DNA of 55,877 nucleotides from Lingula anatina (taxonomy: Eukaryota; Brachiopoda; Lingulata; Lingulida; Lingulidae), in the NCBI RefSeq assembly GCF_001039355.2, contig NW_019775369.1:340959-396835 (forward strand). The letters run 5' to 3'. The position numbers and the translations under genes were made by a program. Numbering within the stretch: position 1 is the first letter of the stretch; every line of letters begins with the position of its first letter. Of the stretch, positions 11,013 to 22,973 are shown piece by piece. Under the pieces are notes generated by a model, which saw only the letters and a program-made list of their open reading frames with translations, was not told where the DNA came from and did not search any database.

Positions 11013-13085
11013 TTAGGTAACTGCAGCGGTAAGTTCGAGTCGTGGGATTGACATAGTCTTGATGGGTGCGAGTCGAGCTTCTCCTGCTACAAAGAAAACA
11101 TTTATGTTTCCTGCGTAATCCTTACATCGAAGGCAGGCAACTGATCCATAACCATAGAAGCTGGCATCTGAGAAGACATGGAGCTGCACTTCACCATGTG
11201 GGGGACAGTCTGAAAGTTTGAAACAGCGGTTTATCTTCACATTTTCTAATGCTAATATCGAAGATGACCATTTGCTCCACCTTTCTTGAAACTTCTCTGG
11301 TACATCATCATCCCATCCTACATTTCCGTCACGACAAAGATCCTGTAGTATTTTCTTCGCTGGCAATATCACCGGAGCCACAAAACCAAGTGGGTCATAA
11401 AGCGAAGAAATGACCGAGAGAATCCCCTTTCTAGTTGATGGTTTGGCTTTTAGCTGTATGGAAAACTCAAACTGGTCTGTCTCAATGTTCCATTGTACCC
11501 CAAGCGTCTTTGTGATTGGTAGCTCATCATAATGGATATCAATTGAGGATATTTCTTTGGAATGCTCAGCCTTGGGTATAGAGTCCATAACTTTAATGTT
11601 GTTGCTGGCAAACTTGGTAAGATGGAATCCTCCGCTTGCACAGGTTTTCTGAAGGTCATCTACCAGTCTGAGGGCGTCACAGGTAGACTTCACAGATTTA
11701 ATACAGTCGTCTACATAGAAATTTCTGAGAAGAGTTTTACTCACTTCAGAATTTTCTGCTTCAGCCCCAATTTTCTTCAGAACAAAATTATTAATACTAG
11801 GAGAGGAGACGGCACCAAAAAGATGAACGCTCATCTGATATTCTTGCAAGTCGCTGTTCAAGTCACCGTTTTCCCACCACATGAATCTCATAAAACTTCT
11901 CTGTTCTACTGGAACACGAACCTGAAAAAACATGGATTCTATATCGGCAGTGAATGCGGTTTGATGCTGACGGAACCTACAAAGAACTCCCACCAAGCTG
12001 TTGGCCAGATCCGGTCCTTGTAATAAGTGATCATTCAGGCTTGTCCCTTGAAACTTGGCACTTGCATCAAACACTACTCTAATTTTCCCCGGTTTGTTTG
12101 GATTGTATATACCGTGATGAGGTAAGTACCATACTTGGCCCTGTGCTGAGACATCATAAAGAGGAACACGCTCTGCATAACCACGCTCCAGAATATTTGA
12201 AACAAATGCTACGTAATCTGCACGGTAAGTTTCGTTTTTCATCATCTTCCTCTTTTGCCACAATGCCCTCTGTACTGCTTGTGATCTGTTATTAGGAAGT
12301 GACACTTCACTGGATCTGAAAGGTAAGGCCAAAGTATAATGACCATTCTCAAAAACAACACCGTCTTCTGCAATCTGTAAGAAACGTTTGTCCTCTGGTG
12401 ACATTCCTTTCTCATCAGGATATGATGGCTTATGCTCACAAAAATCAAGCTCCATCATGTGCATTGCAGTAACCGGGGACATTATCTCCTTGTGGACTTC
12501 CTCCACCTGTATACGATTGCATGTAATGTGGTCCCTAGTATCAGCGGTTAACGGTCCATGTACTGTCCAACCGTGTCTAAGTAACACTGCATACGGGCCT
12601 CCATTTGAAGAAGGTATCGCTCCAAGCGGCTCCAAGGCTAGTTGGCAATTGTTTCCAATCAAGATAGCCAAGTCCACATTTTCTTGCAATTCTGGTATTT
12701 CCTGAGCAACACTTTTGAGGTGATCCCACCTTCTGACGATATCTGGCGTAGGTATCTGATCTTTAGTGATTGGAATATCATCTCTTGTGAAAGTTCGTGG
12801 CAGTTCAATGGCATTATCACCATTACTATCTGTAATCACCAGATTTTCCACCGCATTGTTTTGAAAACAGCTGCTTCCAGACAAAGTCTTAAGCTGAAGA
12901 CGAGTAGTTACACCCGAGGCATCAAGTTGGCGGAATAATCCTTCTGTAATAAAACAACCACTACTTCCATTATCATAAAAACGGTATGCATTCATAACAG
13001 TGCTACTACCTTTCTGGTGGATCTTCACTGGGAGAATTGCATGAAAAATACGGTCTGCAAACACTGTGGTAACGTAGGAAGACAC
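11013..13085 (-). CDS. BEL/Pao protease-RT-RNase H, copy B (broken at both ends)
   Basis: 690 codons. The protease region (DNGS near residue 38) is followed by the linker, the RT fingers and palm (VVFDAS, TADIESMFFQVRV, YVDD) and the RNase H start. Upstream the frame is broken near 13098 by one extra base relative to copy A. Downstream it ends at a TAA (11013-11015) where copy A has a serine codon. The element is therefore dead as sequenced, though the breaks look recent. Confidence 0.88.
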   Translation of the reverse strand: MSSYVTTVFADRIFHAILPVKIHQKGSSTVMNAYRFYDNGSSGCFITEGLFRQLDASGVTTRLQLKTLSGSSCFQNNAVENLVITDSNGDNAIELPRTFTRDDIPITKDQIPTPDIVRRWDHLKSVAQEIPELQENVDLAILIGNNCQLALEPLGAIPSSNGGPYAVLLRHGWTVHGPLTADTRDHITCNRIQVEEVHKEIMSPVTAMHMMELDFCEHKPSYPDEKGMSPEDKRFLQIAEDGVVFENGHYTLALPFRSSEVSLPNNRSQAVQRALWQKRKMMKNETYRADYVAFVSNILERGYAERVPLYDVSAQGQVWYLPHHGIYNPNKPGKIRVVFDASAKFQGTSLNDHLLQGPDLANSLVGVLCRFRQHQTAFTADIESMFFQVRVPVEQRSFMRFMWWENGDLNSDLQEYQMSVHLFGAVSSPSINNFVLKKIGAEAENSEVSKTLLRNFYVDDCIKSVKSTCDALRLVDDLQKTCASGGFHLTKFASNNIKVMDSIPKAEHSKEISSIDIHYDELPITKTLGVQWNIETDQFEFSIQLKAKPSTRKGILSVISSLYDPLGFVAPVILPAKKILQDLCRDGNVGWDDDVPEKFQERWSKWSSSILALENVKINRCFKLSDCPPHGEVQLHVFSDASFYGYGSVACLRCKDYAGNINVFFVAGEARLAPIKTMSIPRLELTAAVT

Positions 13086-13575
13086 AGTAGCACCATTCGG
13101 TCAGCTGTGTATTAGCTTGAGCTGTGAGAGAATGCGATTGGACAGCAGGTTGTCGTCGGGGCCGAAAGCCTTCAACATGGAGTGAAGTTGGATGCAATTT
13201 CTGACACTTCTGACATCGGCGTTTCTTGGTGCAGCCCTTTGACACGTGGTCTCGTCCAAAACATCCAAAACAGAGGCGTTTATCCATCAGAAAGGCTCTC
13301 TTGTCATCGATACTCTTAGATGAAAATGTCTGACAGTTCTCAAGGTCATGACGTCCTTGGCAAAGTGGACAACAAGGTTGCGCGGTAGTGACGTCAGAAA
13401 CGGTCGTTGCCAAACTGGACACTTTTTGGTTGAACTTACTTGTTGGAGGCTTTGAAGACTTTGTAGAGATGGTTCCTTTACCAAACACTGGGTCGTTGGC
13501 TACTTCAGACGCTGATGATACAAAGGAGACAAGATCTGAAAACTGAACAACACTTTGTTGATGTTGTCTCAACTT
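13085..13575 (-). pseudogene. BEL/Pao gag C-terminal part, copy B
   Basis: Zinc-knuckle part of gag, matching copy A 16500-16977 closely and joined in frame to the start of the protease before a one-base insertion near 13098 breaks it. It starts at the contig-junction n at 13576, so the N-terminal half of gag is absent from this copy. Confidence 0.8.
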
Positions 13576-13576
13576 A

Positions 13577-15201
13577 NTACCATTGTCAACAATTGGATCC
13601 AACTTGTAAAGGTTGCTGGTCTTGTTTACCGTCTTTGCCCGGCTCCGTGTTTGATCTGCATCTACTGAGGTAAGTTGGGTAATCTCGTCTTTGTAACTGC
13701 GCCAATGTAGCCAACGTATAACTGTGGTCTCCGATTGGGCAATATCCTCGGACGTAATCACCGGAGAGAAACTCGTCTTAGACTTCTCTCTTTTGCACAA
13801 CCACTGAACAAATTTTCCGTAGATAGCAACTGCTTTGCACAATTTATACCAACTTGAGTAGTGATTCACAAGCTGAAAGAAAGAATCTTCTTCATCACTG
13901 CTCAATGCAAAACACGCTGTATGTTGGATCTCATCATCCGATTCTGATTGGTCTTGCATCTGGGAATTTAGTGGGCTTGCCGGCCATGTATCTTCCTCGG
14001 TATACAGAAACTCGGGACCAGTCAACCACCTTGCACTGTCACTCAACTCATCCGCTGATAAACCTCTAGAGGCTTCGTCTGCACTATTATTTGATGACGG
14101 TACGTAACGCCACTGCTCTACACTGGAAAAATCGCGTATCAGTTGAATTCTATTTGCCACAAACACTGGGAATCGCTTCTTCTCATTGGCTATGTAGCGA
14201 AGTACAGTAGTGGAGTCGGTATGGTAAAACACTTTCAAGTCTGCCTCAATTTCTCTCTCTATCATTTTGGCTAGTCGCACTGAGGTAACTGCAGCGGTAA
14301 GTTCGAGTCGTGGGATTGACATAGTCTTGATGGGTGCGAGTCGAGCTTTTCCTGCTACAAAGAAAACATTTATGTTTCCTGCATAATCCTTACATCGAAG
14401 GTAGGCAACTGATCCATAACCATAGAAGCTGGCATCTGAGAAGACATGGAGCTGCACTTCACCATGTGGGAGACAGTCTGAAAGTTTGAAACAGCGGTTT
14501 ATCTTTACATTTTCTAATGCTAATATCGAAGATGACCATTTGCTCCACCTTTCTTGAAACTTCTCCGGTACATCATCATCCCATCCTACATTTCCGTCAC
14601 GACAAAGATCCTGTAGTATTTTCTTCGCTGGCAATATCACCGGAGCCACAAAACCAAGTGGGTCATAAAGCGAAGAAATGACGGAGAGAATCCCCCTTCT
14701 AGTTGATGGTTTGGCTTTTAGCTGTATGGAAAACTCAAACTGATCTGTCTCAATGTTCCATTGTACCCCAAGCGTCTTTGTGATTGGTAGCTCATCATAA
14801 TGGATATCAATTGAGGATATTTCTTTGGAATGCTCAGCCTTGGGTATAGAGTCCATAACTTCAATGCTATTGCTGGCAAACTTGGTAAGATGGAATCCTC
14901 CGCTTGCACAGGTTTTCTGAAGATCATCTACCAGTCTGATGGCGTCATAGGTAGACTTCACAGATTTAATACAGTCGTCTACATAGAAATTTCTGAGAAG
15001 AGTTTTACTCACTTCAGAATTTTCTGCTTCAGCCCCAATTTTCTTCAGAACAAAATTGGCAACACTAGGAGAGGAGACGGCACCAAAAAGATGAACGCTC
15101 ATCTGATATTCTTGCAAGTCGCTGTTCAAGTCACCGTTTTCCCACCACATGAATCTCATAAAACTTCTTTGTTCTAATGGAACCCGGACCTGAAAAAACA
15201 T
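13577..15201 (-). CDS. BEL/Pao RT, RNase H and N-terminal integrase, copy A fragment
   Basis: Continues copy A across the n at 15230: RT with the YVDD catalytic box, RNase H (FSDASFYGYGSV), and the linker into the integrase. It ends at the n at 13576, beyond which the frame runs artificially into copy B gag sequence. In this copy the codon aligned with the copy B stop at 11013 is sense. Confidence 0.85.
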
Positions 15202-15230
15202 GGATTCTATATCGGCAATGAATGCGGTTN

Positions 15231-16661
15231 ATATTCTTGCAAGTCGCTGCTCAAGTCACCGTTTTCCCACCACATGAATCTCATAAAACTTCTCTGTTCT
15301 ACTGGAACACGGACCTGAAAAAACATGGATTCTATATCGGCAGTGAATGCGGTTTGATGCTGACGGAACCTACAAAGAACTCCCACCAAGTTGTTGGCCA
15401 GATCCGGTCCTTGTAATAAGTGATCATTCAGGCTTGTCCCTTGAAACTTGGCACTTGCATCAAACACTACTCTAATTTTCCCCGGTTTGTTTGGATTGTA
15501 TATACCGTGATGAGGTAAGTACCATACTTGGCCCTGTGCTGAGACATCATAAAGAGGAACACGCTCTGCATAACCACGCTCCAAAATATTTGAAACAAAT
15601 GCTACGTAATCTGCACGGTAAGTTTCGTTTTTCATCATCTTCCTCTTTTGCCACAATGCCCTCTGTACTGCTTGTGATCGGTTATTAGGAAGTGACACTT
15701 CACTGGATCTGAAAGGTAAGGGCAAAGTATAATGACCATTCTCAAAAACAACACCGTCTTCTGCAATCTGTAAGAAACGTTTGTCCTCTGGTGACATTCC
15801 TTTCTCATCAGGATATGATGGCTTATGCTCACAAAAATCAAGCTCCATCATGTGCATTGCAGTAGCCGGGGACATTATCTCCTTGTGGACTTCCTCCACC
15901 TGTATACGATTGCATGTAATGTGGTCCCTAGTATCAGCGGTTAACGGTCCATGTACTGTCCAACCGTGTCTAAGTAACACTGCATACGGGCCTCCATTTG
16001 AAGAAGGTATTGCTCCAAGCGGCTCCAAGGCTAGTGGGCAATTGTTTCCAATCAAGATAGCCAAGTCCACATTTTCTTGCAATTCTGGTATTTCCTGAGC
16101 AACACTTTTGAGGTGATCCCACCTTCTGACGATATCTGGCGTAGGTATCTGATCTTTGGTGATTGGAATATCATCTCTTGTGAAAGTTCGTGGCAGTTCA
16201 ATGGCATTATCACCATTACTATCTGTAATCACCAGATTTTCCACCGCACTGCTTTGAAAACAGCTGCTTCCAGACATAGTCTTAAGCTGGAGACGAGTAG
16301 TTACACCCGAGGCATCAAGTTGGCGGAATAATCCTTCTGTAATAAAACAACCACTACTTCCATTATCATAAAAACAGTATGCATTCATAACAGTGCTACT
16401 ACCTTTCTGGTGGATCTTCACTGGGAGAATTGCATGAAAAATACGGTCTGCAGACACTGTGGTAACGCAGGAAGACACAGTAGCACCATCGGTCAGCTGT
16501 GTATTAGCTTGAGCTGTGAGAGAATGCGATTGGACAGCAGGTTGTCGTCGGGGCCGAAAAGCCTTCAACATGGAGTGAAGTTGGATGCAATTTCTGACAC
16601 TTCTGACATCGGCGTTTCTTGGTGCAGCCCTTTGACACGTGGTCTCGTCCAAAACATCCAA
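15231..16661 (-). CDS. BEL/Pao protease and N-terminal RT, copy A fragment
   Basis: Open from the end of gag through the aspartic protease (YDNGSSGCFI as active-site region) and the BEL-specific linker to the start of the reverse transcriptase (RVVFDASAKFQG; TADIESMFFQVRV). It stops at the n at 15230, where sequence already read is repeated on the other side. Fragment of one polyprotein rather than a separate gene. Confidence 0.85.
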
Positions 16662-17427
16662 AACAGAGGCGTTTATCCATCAGAAAGGCTCTCTTGTCAT
16701 CGATACTCTTAGATGAAAATGTCTGACAGTTCTCAAGGTCATGACGTCCTTGGCAAAGTGGACAACAAGGTTGCGCGGTAGTGACGTCAGAAACGGTCGT
16801 TGCCAAACTGGACACTTTTTGGTTGAACTTACTTGTTGGAGGCTTTGAAGACTTTGTAGAGATGGTTCCTTTACCAAACACTGGGTCGTTGGCTACTTCA
16901 GACGCTGATGATACAAAGGAGACAAGATCTGAAAACTGAACAACCCTTTGTTGATGTTGTCTCAACTTTACTACATGCTCTCGCCATTTATTTTGCAAAT
17001 AAAAAGGCAGTTTCTTAACTACATTTATCATATTGGGTGGGTGATTTAACACACTGAGGTAAGATAAATGCTGCATTGCATAAGAACACTTTGTTAATGA
17101 CAAAGCCAATTTCTTTAGACCAACATGATCATCTTGTTTTACAGATGGCAACTCATTCACTTTATTCAAATACATCATAGCAGTTTTATATGGGTCACCA
17201 TATTCTTTGTCAAGCAACATACGGGCTTGTTGATACCCATCCTCTAAATAAAAACAACTACTGATGATTTCTTTGGGCTCACCTATCAGTAACTGATCAA
17301 GGTAATACAATTTGTCAGATGAAGATGCTGCACGAGAAGCAATACGAGTATCAAAAGCAGCCAAGAAAACCCTATACTCAGTTAAGTCACCAGCAAACTT
17401 TGGCACTTCTGGCTGAGGTAAGGACAA
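16504..17427 (-). CDS. BEL/Pao gag region, copy A
   Basis: 307 codons. An N-terminal DUF1759-like capsid region (begins MSLPQPEVPKFAGDL) is followed by Cys-rich knuckles near residues 215-290 (CCPLCQGRHDLENC; CFGCFGRDHVSKGC; CQKCQKLHP). The frame is lost at a short A-run near 16555-16558 that is one base longer than in copy B, so gag and pol are out of frame here although the family encodes one polyprotein. The true start may lie further upstream in the N gap. Confidence 0.85.
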   Translation of the reverse strand: MSLPQPEVPKFAGDLTEYRVFLAAFDTRIASRAASSSDKLYYLDQLLIGEPKEIISSCFYLEDGYQQARMLLDKEYGDPYKTAMMYLNKVNELPSVKQDDHVGLKKLALSLTKCSYAMQHLSYLSVLNHPPNMINVVKKLPFYLQNKWREHVVKLRQHQQRVVQFSDLVSFVSSASEVANDPVFGKGTISTKSSKPPTSKFNQKVSSLATTVSDVTTAQPCCPLCQGRHDLENCQTFSSKSIDDKRAFLMDKRLCFGCFGRDHVSKGCTKKRRCQKCQKLHPTSLHVEGFSAPTTTCCPIAFSHSSS

Positions 17428-17448
17428 CGCAGCTAGGAGAGCATCAGT

Positions 17449-18234
17449 NNNNNNNNNNNNNNNNNNNNNNNNNNNNNNNNNNNNNNNNNNNNNNNNNNNN
17501 NNNNNNNNNNNNNNNNNNNNNNNNNNNNNNNNNNNNNNNNNNNNNNNNNNNNNNNNNNNNNNNNNNNNNNNNNNNNNNNNNNNNNNNNNNNNNNNNNNNN
17601 NNNNNNNNNNNNNNNNNNNNNNNNNNNNNNNNNNNNNNNNNNNNNNNNNNNNNNNNNNNNNNNNNNNNNNNNNNNNNNNNNNNNNNNNNNNNNNNNNNNN
17701 NNNNNNNNNNNNNNNNNNNNNNNNNNNNNNNNNNNNNNNNNNNNNNNNNNNNNNNNNNNNNNNNNNNNNNNNNNNNNNNNNNNNNNNNNNNNNNNNNNNN
17801 NNNNNNNNNNNNNNNNNNNNNNNNNNNNNNNNNNNNNNNNNNNNNNNNNNNNNNNNNNNNNNNNNNNNNNNNNNNNNNNNNNNNNNNNNNNNNNNNNNNN
17901 NNNNNNNNNNNNNNNNNNNNNNNNNNNNNNNNNNNNNNNNNNNNNNNNNNNNNNNNNNNNNNNNNNNNNNNNNNNNNNNNNNNNNNNNNNNNNNNNNNNN
18001 NNNNNNNNNNNNNNNNNNNNNNNNNNNNNNNNNNNNNNNNNNNNNNNNNNNNNNNNNNNNNNNNNNNNNNNNNNNNNNNNNNNNNNNNNNNNNNNNNNNN
18101 NNNNNNNNNNNNNNNNNNNNNNNNNNNNNNNNNNNNNNNNNNNNNNNNNNNNNNNNNNNNNNNNNNNNNNNNNNNNNNNNNNNNNNNNNNNNNNNNNNNN
18201 NNNNNNNNNNNNNNNNNNNNNNNNNNNNNNNNNN
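17449..18234. other. Assembly gap (786 N)
   Basis: Run of N. The expected 5' LTR of the minus-strand BEL element and the left end of the MITE at 18235-18712 would fall here. Confidence 1.
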
Positions 18235-18712
18235 TTGTTAATATCTCTTAAGAGATTTTAACTGACGGAGCTTTCTCTGACATTGCAAAGTCACTGGTGA
18301 CCTACTTAAAACCGCGGGAAAAGCAGACAACAACAACACTTTATAAGATTCATGAGATATATTCGTCTTTTTGTTAAAAATGCATTTATATTCACAATGT
18401 GTGCCATTTTGGGCTTTTCGTTATCCGACGCACTGTACAAAAACTCGCAACTTACGTCTGAGGGTTTCCCGCCATGTTATTTTGGTCTCGAATGAACGCG
18501 AGAATCCGCGTGACACCATTACGTCATTAGCAACGAATGCACTTGTCGACCGGAAAAAAGGGATCGAAAGCCCTATTGACAAGCACAGATTTTAGTTTTC
18601 CTACAATAACGGCCGTTTTAGTGGTAAAATACAATAGAATATATTTCCATGCGTTGTTTACAATGTATTTCATGCGGATTTTTGAATCTCAAAGGAAGAG
18701 TTATTATTGCTT
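18235..18712. mobile_element. MITE family 1, copy b (left end in the N gap)
   Basis: Inverted relative to the copy at 3676-4304: it begins with the CTCTTAAGAGATTTTAACTG palindrome block, passes through the shared internal region (ATTCATGAGATATATTCGTC, CGAATGAACGCGAGAATCCG) and ends with the TIR GAGTTATTATTGCTTTAA. The left TIR is lost in the gap. A short insertion near 18541-18560 distinguishes it from copy a. Confidence 0.65.
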
Positions 18713-19319
18713 TAACTTCCTCGCAAGGTCAGCTAACACAAGGATGAATAAGTCCAGTTGAAAATGTGATGTTGTGAAGTTAACAATGTTTACAGTTCAC
18801 GGTATACTGTTTTAGGTAGAGATATATAGCAAGCGTGTACCCTGTTAACCCAGCGGGCAAATTATGTTGTTTTAACGTTGAAACAACGTTGAACCATAAC
18901 GTTGATAATACGTTGGATAAACATTGGATTTGAAGGTTGACTCAAAGTCAGATAACAACATTGTATCAACCCCCGTTGTTAGACAACATTCTTGCATGAA
19001 AAGACATTAAAATGACCTGAAATGTTTTTATTTTTGGTACAAAACACAGGTACACAATTATAACGTATACTGTAAAAACATCCAAGTGCCTGCTTTGTCT
19101 GATCTTTTCAACGCATTTAGCTCTTAAGCATGTTTTGCACCTAAGCATGGTACACCCTTTTAGCCTGGATGTGTTTAGCAGTAGGACATGTTTGATGGCT
19201 AAATATATGTAGGGTACATGTATATATGTACGGGTGGCCTTATGTCCCACACGGGACGAAGAGGAATGATGATGATGATATATGTATGGCCTTTAAGTTA
19301 AAATTTCCAAGGTTTAGAT

Positions 19320-19397
<78 letters not shown>

Positions 19398-22300
19398 AAA
19401 GTAAAAGTGTTTTTCCAGTACGGGTATATATTATATATAATAAAAAGAAAAAAGAACAGTTACTATTTTGCCCCGACCGGTTTCATTCTTTCTTCAGGGG
19501 GTTTTGTTTATTTGTTACTAGGCTGTCTTATTTGTTGTCTGTGAACGGTCATTCTATGTCGGAGTGTGTCTCCAGTTTGTCCTATATAGTTCTCACCGCA
19601 TCCACTGCAGGTCAATACATGAATTAAATTTGAGCTAGTGCAGGTGAATGGATGTTTAATTCTAAATGTAAGTCCATTTTTTAATGTTAGATGGATATAT
19701 ATGTTTTTAATTATAGCTACTGATTTAAAAGCCTTCTAAGGTGATTGCTGTTTGTATTTTTGTATCCAGCTGACATTCACTGTAGCTCCTTCGTGTACTT
19801 AAAACATGCTTGATACGCCCTGCTCGTATGACTGTGTAAATATCCTTTGGCAATCAGCCAACATTAATTGAAAACCGTAAATGCTCCATTATTGATTGTG
19901 TCGACGATGAAAAAGTCCCTCATTTCAGTCCGCAGTTAAGCGTTAGTACTAGTTTATACAATGTACGAACTTCTGTACTGAGCCTTTATCTGCGTATGCG
20001 CGCGTCAAATTTCTTTGAAAGCACATTATACTGTTGACTTTTGACACATGATTATTTGACATTCCAATAAAATGGATGTATTGAATATTCTGTTTAGTTT
20101 ATTCAAAGTAAATAAAATGGAAAAGAGAAGATCAATCGAAAATAAAAAAAAACTTTTGTAGGGCATAGTTTTCTTTTCACTTATTAAAATTAGCACTTCG
20201 GCATAGCATGGTGAATTTGGTCTCCTTCAGGTGTACAGGTAGACAGTTATAGCTCGAACCGATAGCGCTACCTCGTCAATCATGATAAAAATTGGGTGAC
20301 TACCAAAATTCTCTCAGTCACCCAGTAGAATAAGGATTATAAATATGACTGACCCTGATATCGTCAGTCAGTTGCTAAATGTAAATACAATACCAGAGTT
20401 ATTCATTTTATCATACATTCATTTTATCATTTGTATGGAACTTAGCGTATTTCTTGAATCGAAATATGTTTGTTCCGAGCTGTCTAATTTTTCGTCGTTA
20501 TGTTCTTCGTTCTGTTTTAGAGATAAACTATGTTAGTGTTTCCGTAAACGTGTACATGAACATGTATGCACTGGCGCTGTTTAAGACCTTAAAACCATTA
20601 TAGCCTAGATTAGATAGGGACTGGTAAATATCGCTTACCGGGTAAATGTTTGAAGTCTTGCTGTGGTCTAAAATAAACAAAATGTTGAACGAGTTATTTA
20701 CAGTACATAAATACTATCAATAAAAGGCAAAAAAAATGTTTTTGTTAGAAAAACTTAGAAGTTAGAAAAAGGGAAAATTAAATGAGAAATTTGTTATTGG
20801 TCAGTTTCTGGTGACGCCATATAAGTCTGATTTACAGACTGTTGTGTGTGTGTTGTCAGTGTGTTGCAATAATAACACGTGGACAGTTGACCAAAAAATC
20901 GAGGTATCACAAAAACAACATGCCGTAAGCTCATGTTGCACCCGGGCGTCATAATCTAGGACATAAATATGTCAGCTGTTTTATCCTACCTTCGGAGACA
21001 GCAAAGCGTCAAGTTTGAATCAATGCTTTGAATATAAAAACCTCCACGTACTGGCGATACATGGTACAATCTGTGACGAATATTTCGAGCTTAATGCATC
21101 GTACGTAACCTGAGAGTTTCTGAAAAGCGTGGAGAAACTCAGAGATGATACTGTTCCCAGTTTATTCGACTTTTAGGAGTACAAAAATGCAACAGTAAAT
21201 GCTAAAGCGCTGACAACGAGAGTCGTGCCTTGAGGAAATTCGAATGGTGCGGCCGCCGACAGGAAGAGAAGAGCAACTTCTAGAACTGAAAACAGTCCAT
21301 AGCAGAGGTATTTAGTCAGTTTATCAGGTTTATTTGTGAAAACTTATATATTAATGTATTATTATTTTTAATTATTTCTTAGTCTTACTGCTACACTGAT
21401 CGCGTGAGTGTAAATCGGGAGAACCATGCAGGGTTAGATGCACTGGTGTACATGTAAAAAACAAGATAAGCTGCAAGCAACCCGACATATTAATGTTTTT
21501 TATCGACTTGCCTGGAAGACGGTGGTAAGCTTCACATGCGTGAAAAACTGAGCCAGCTGCCAAACCTTTGTATCTCTGGCTAATTTCTCGTGTGAGTCAC
21601 AAGTACAGGTTCGGCACGTGTGAAAAACTTTGTCAGCTGTTCTGCTTCGAAACCTCTACCGTAAACAGAGAACTGTGGTGTTTGTATTTGTTTGTTTATA
21701 ATGCAAATTCCATGTTCAAGGTTTTCCTTTCCTTTGGTGTGGAAATCTTTCTGTATTTAAATTTATAAATCATCTAATTCATGTACCTGATGATGTAAGT
21801 CATATCAGTAATATGTCCCAGTAGTAGAGGCCTACTCCTTAGAGCGTCTAACGTGGGTTTTCGTGTTAGGCACAAAGTTATTATTGTAGATTAAAATTTG
21901 TTTTCAGTAAACATTCCATACCGTACAATTTTCTGTGTAATGCATGTGATAATGTTATGATAAGGTACTTGGTGCAGCAGGTTATTCACCTGTGACACAC
22001 CTACCTAGCAACAATATATACTTCCATATGATTTTAATTTGGATCTTTAACAATCTTTTCCAGATTCACAGAACAATAGATGCCGAAATGTTAGATCAGA
22101 GAAGACACTTTGCCCCAGTGTGAAGAAAGTCTACCCACAGCTATGCTTATAGAGCTTTCTAACACATGTATATACTCAGTTTCTTGTCTTCTTGTGATAT
22201 TGCTCAACATGAAAAATACATGTAGTTTGTCACTTGTCATCTATGATAACAATAACATTTCACAGAATCGGAAGAAAAAAATCAGAAGCCTGTATGTGAT

Positions 22301-22470
22301 ATTCATGTATCTTGAGCAGTTGAACTGGAGCCGAATGCCTGTGTGGCCATTGTTTATAAAGAAACATGTACAGCTTTTTTATCTTGCATATGTATATTAT
22401 TCTGAATACCGTTTAAGTCATAATGAAGATGTATACCTGTTCATTCTAAAAGATAAAGATAGACCATGAC
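18713..22470. other. Non-coding stretch with small repeats
   Basis: No exon or RNA gene recognised. It contains an ACCCAGCGGGCAAATTATG / AACGTTGAAACAACGTTGA repeat at about 18850-18970, of a kind common in marine invertebrate genomes, and the (TA)n tract at 19322-19394. The remaining open frames are short and lack recognisable motifs. Confidence 0.4.
19322..19394. repeat. (TA)n microsatellite
   Basis: About 36 uninterrupted TA units. Confidence 0.95.
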
Positions 22471-22473
22471 TGC

Positions 22474-22720
22474 ATTCAGAATAGTGGATTAACTAGTCTG
22501 CGGGCCAAATATGGAGACCAACTAAAAAGCTTGCTGCCTAATCCGCTAATAGACACTGATAGATTCCCTGTGGGGAAGTATTCAAGTAGGTCGGCCATAT
22601 TTGACATTTGGGCTAGTAGTAAGTCCGCTGTACTGAATGCGGCCCATGAAGACATTCAGCACAGATGACCCGCGTACTAACTGATTTGCCTACTAAATAT
22701 GGCCGACCGAACTTCTAAAC
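22474..22720. mobile_element. Short foldback MITE plus adjoining half copy
   Basis: The left end TGCATTCAGAATAGTGGATT and the right end AAGTCCGCTGTACTGAATGC are inverted relatives, and both arms contain an AAATATGG block. A second half copy (GACATTCAGCACAGATGACC..AAATATGGCCGACC) follows directly. The truncated copy at 9105-9219 is related. Confidence 0.5.
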
Positions 22721-22973
22721 AGCGCCTCTTAATCCTCTGATGGTCTCCCAGCCTCCGAACGCGCCGTTAGACGGGTAAAAGCTCAGCTCCGAGGTTTAAT
22801 TGCAACGGCGCTGCAGCGACAGCGCGTGTGGAGACGGGGAGGCCATCATGGGAGAAGTCTGCGCTGATTTTAAGTGAGCCGGTTATATTTAATCCACAGC
22901 TTTCTTAGTCCACGGATCAGCTTGTTCTGAGTGGCTTCTATGGGCGCATCCCCATAGATTTTAAATCGATCTA

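Larger units (their letters stand above)
9221..17448 (-). mobile_element. BEL/Pao LTR retrotransposon, two overlapping copies; LTRs not seen
   Basis: Minus-strand gag-pol sequence with BEL/Pao domain order: gag (DUF1759-like plus zinc knuckles), aspartic protease, reverse transcriptase, RNase H, integrase and C-terminal DUF5641-like region. Copy B occupies 13575-9221. Copy A is 17448-15231 plus 15229-13577, itself split by an n with about 120 bases repeated on both sides. A and B differ by scattered SNPs and small indels, so they are two insertions or two alleles rather than one sequence read twice. LTRs are absent: one side ends in an N gap and the other at an n. Each copy carries different breaks. 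Confidence 0.92.

Noticed and set aside
9229-16712. Many plus-strand frames of 65-150 codons
   Set aside because: Antisense shadows of the BEL/Pao polyprotein, repeated in both copies.
17319-18251. 310-codon plus-strand frame
   Set aside because: Almost entirely N-gap; no real sequence supports it.
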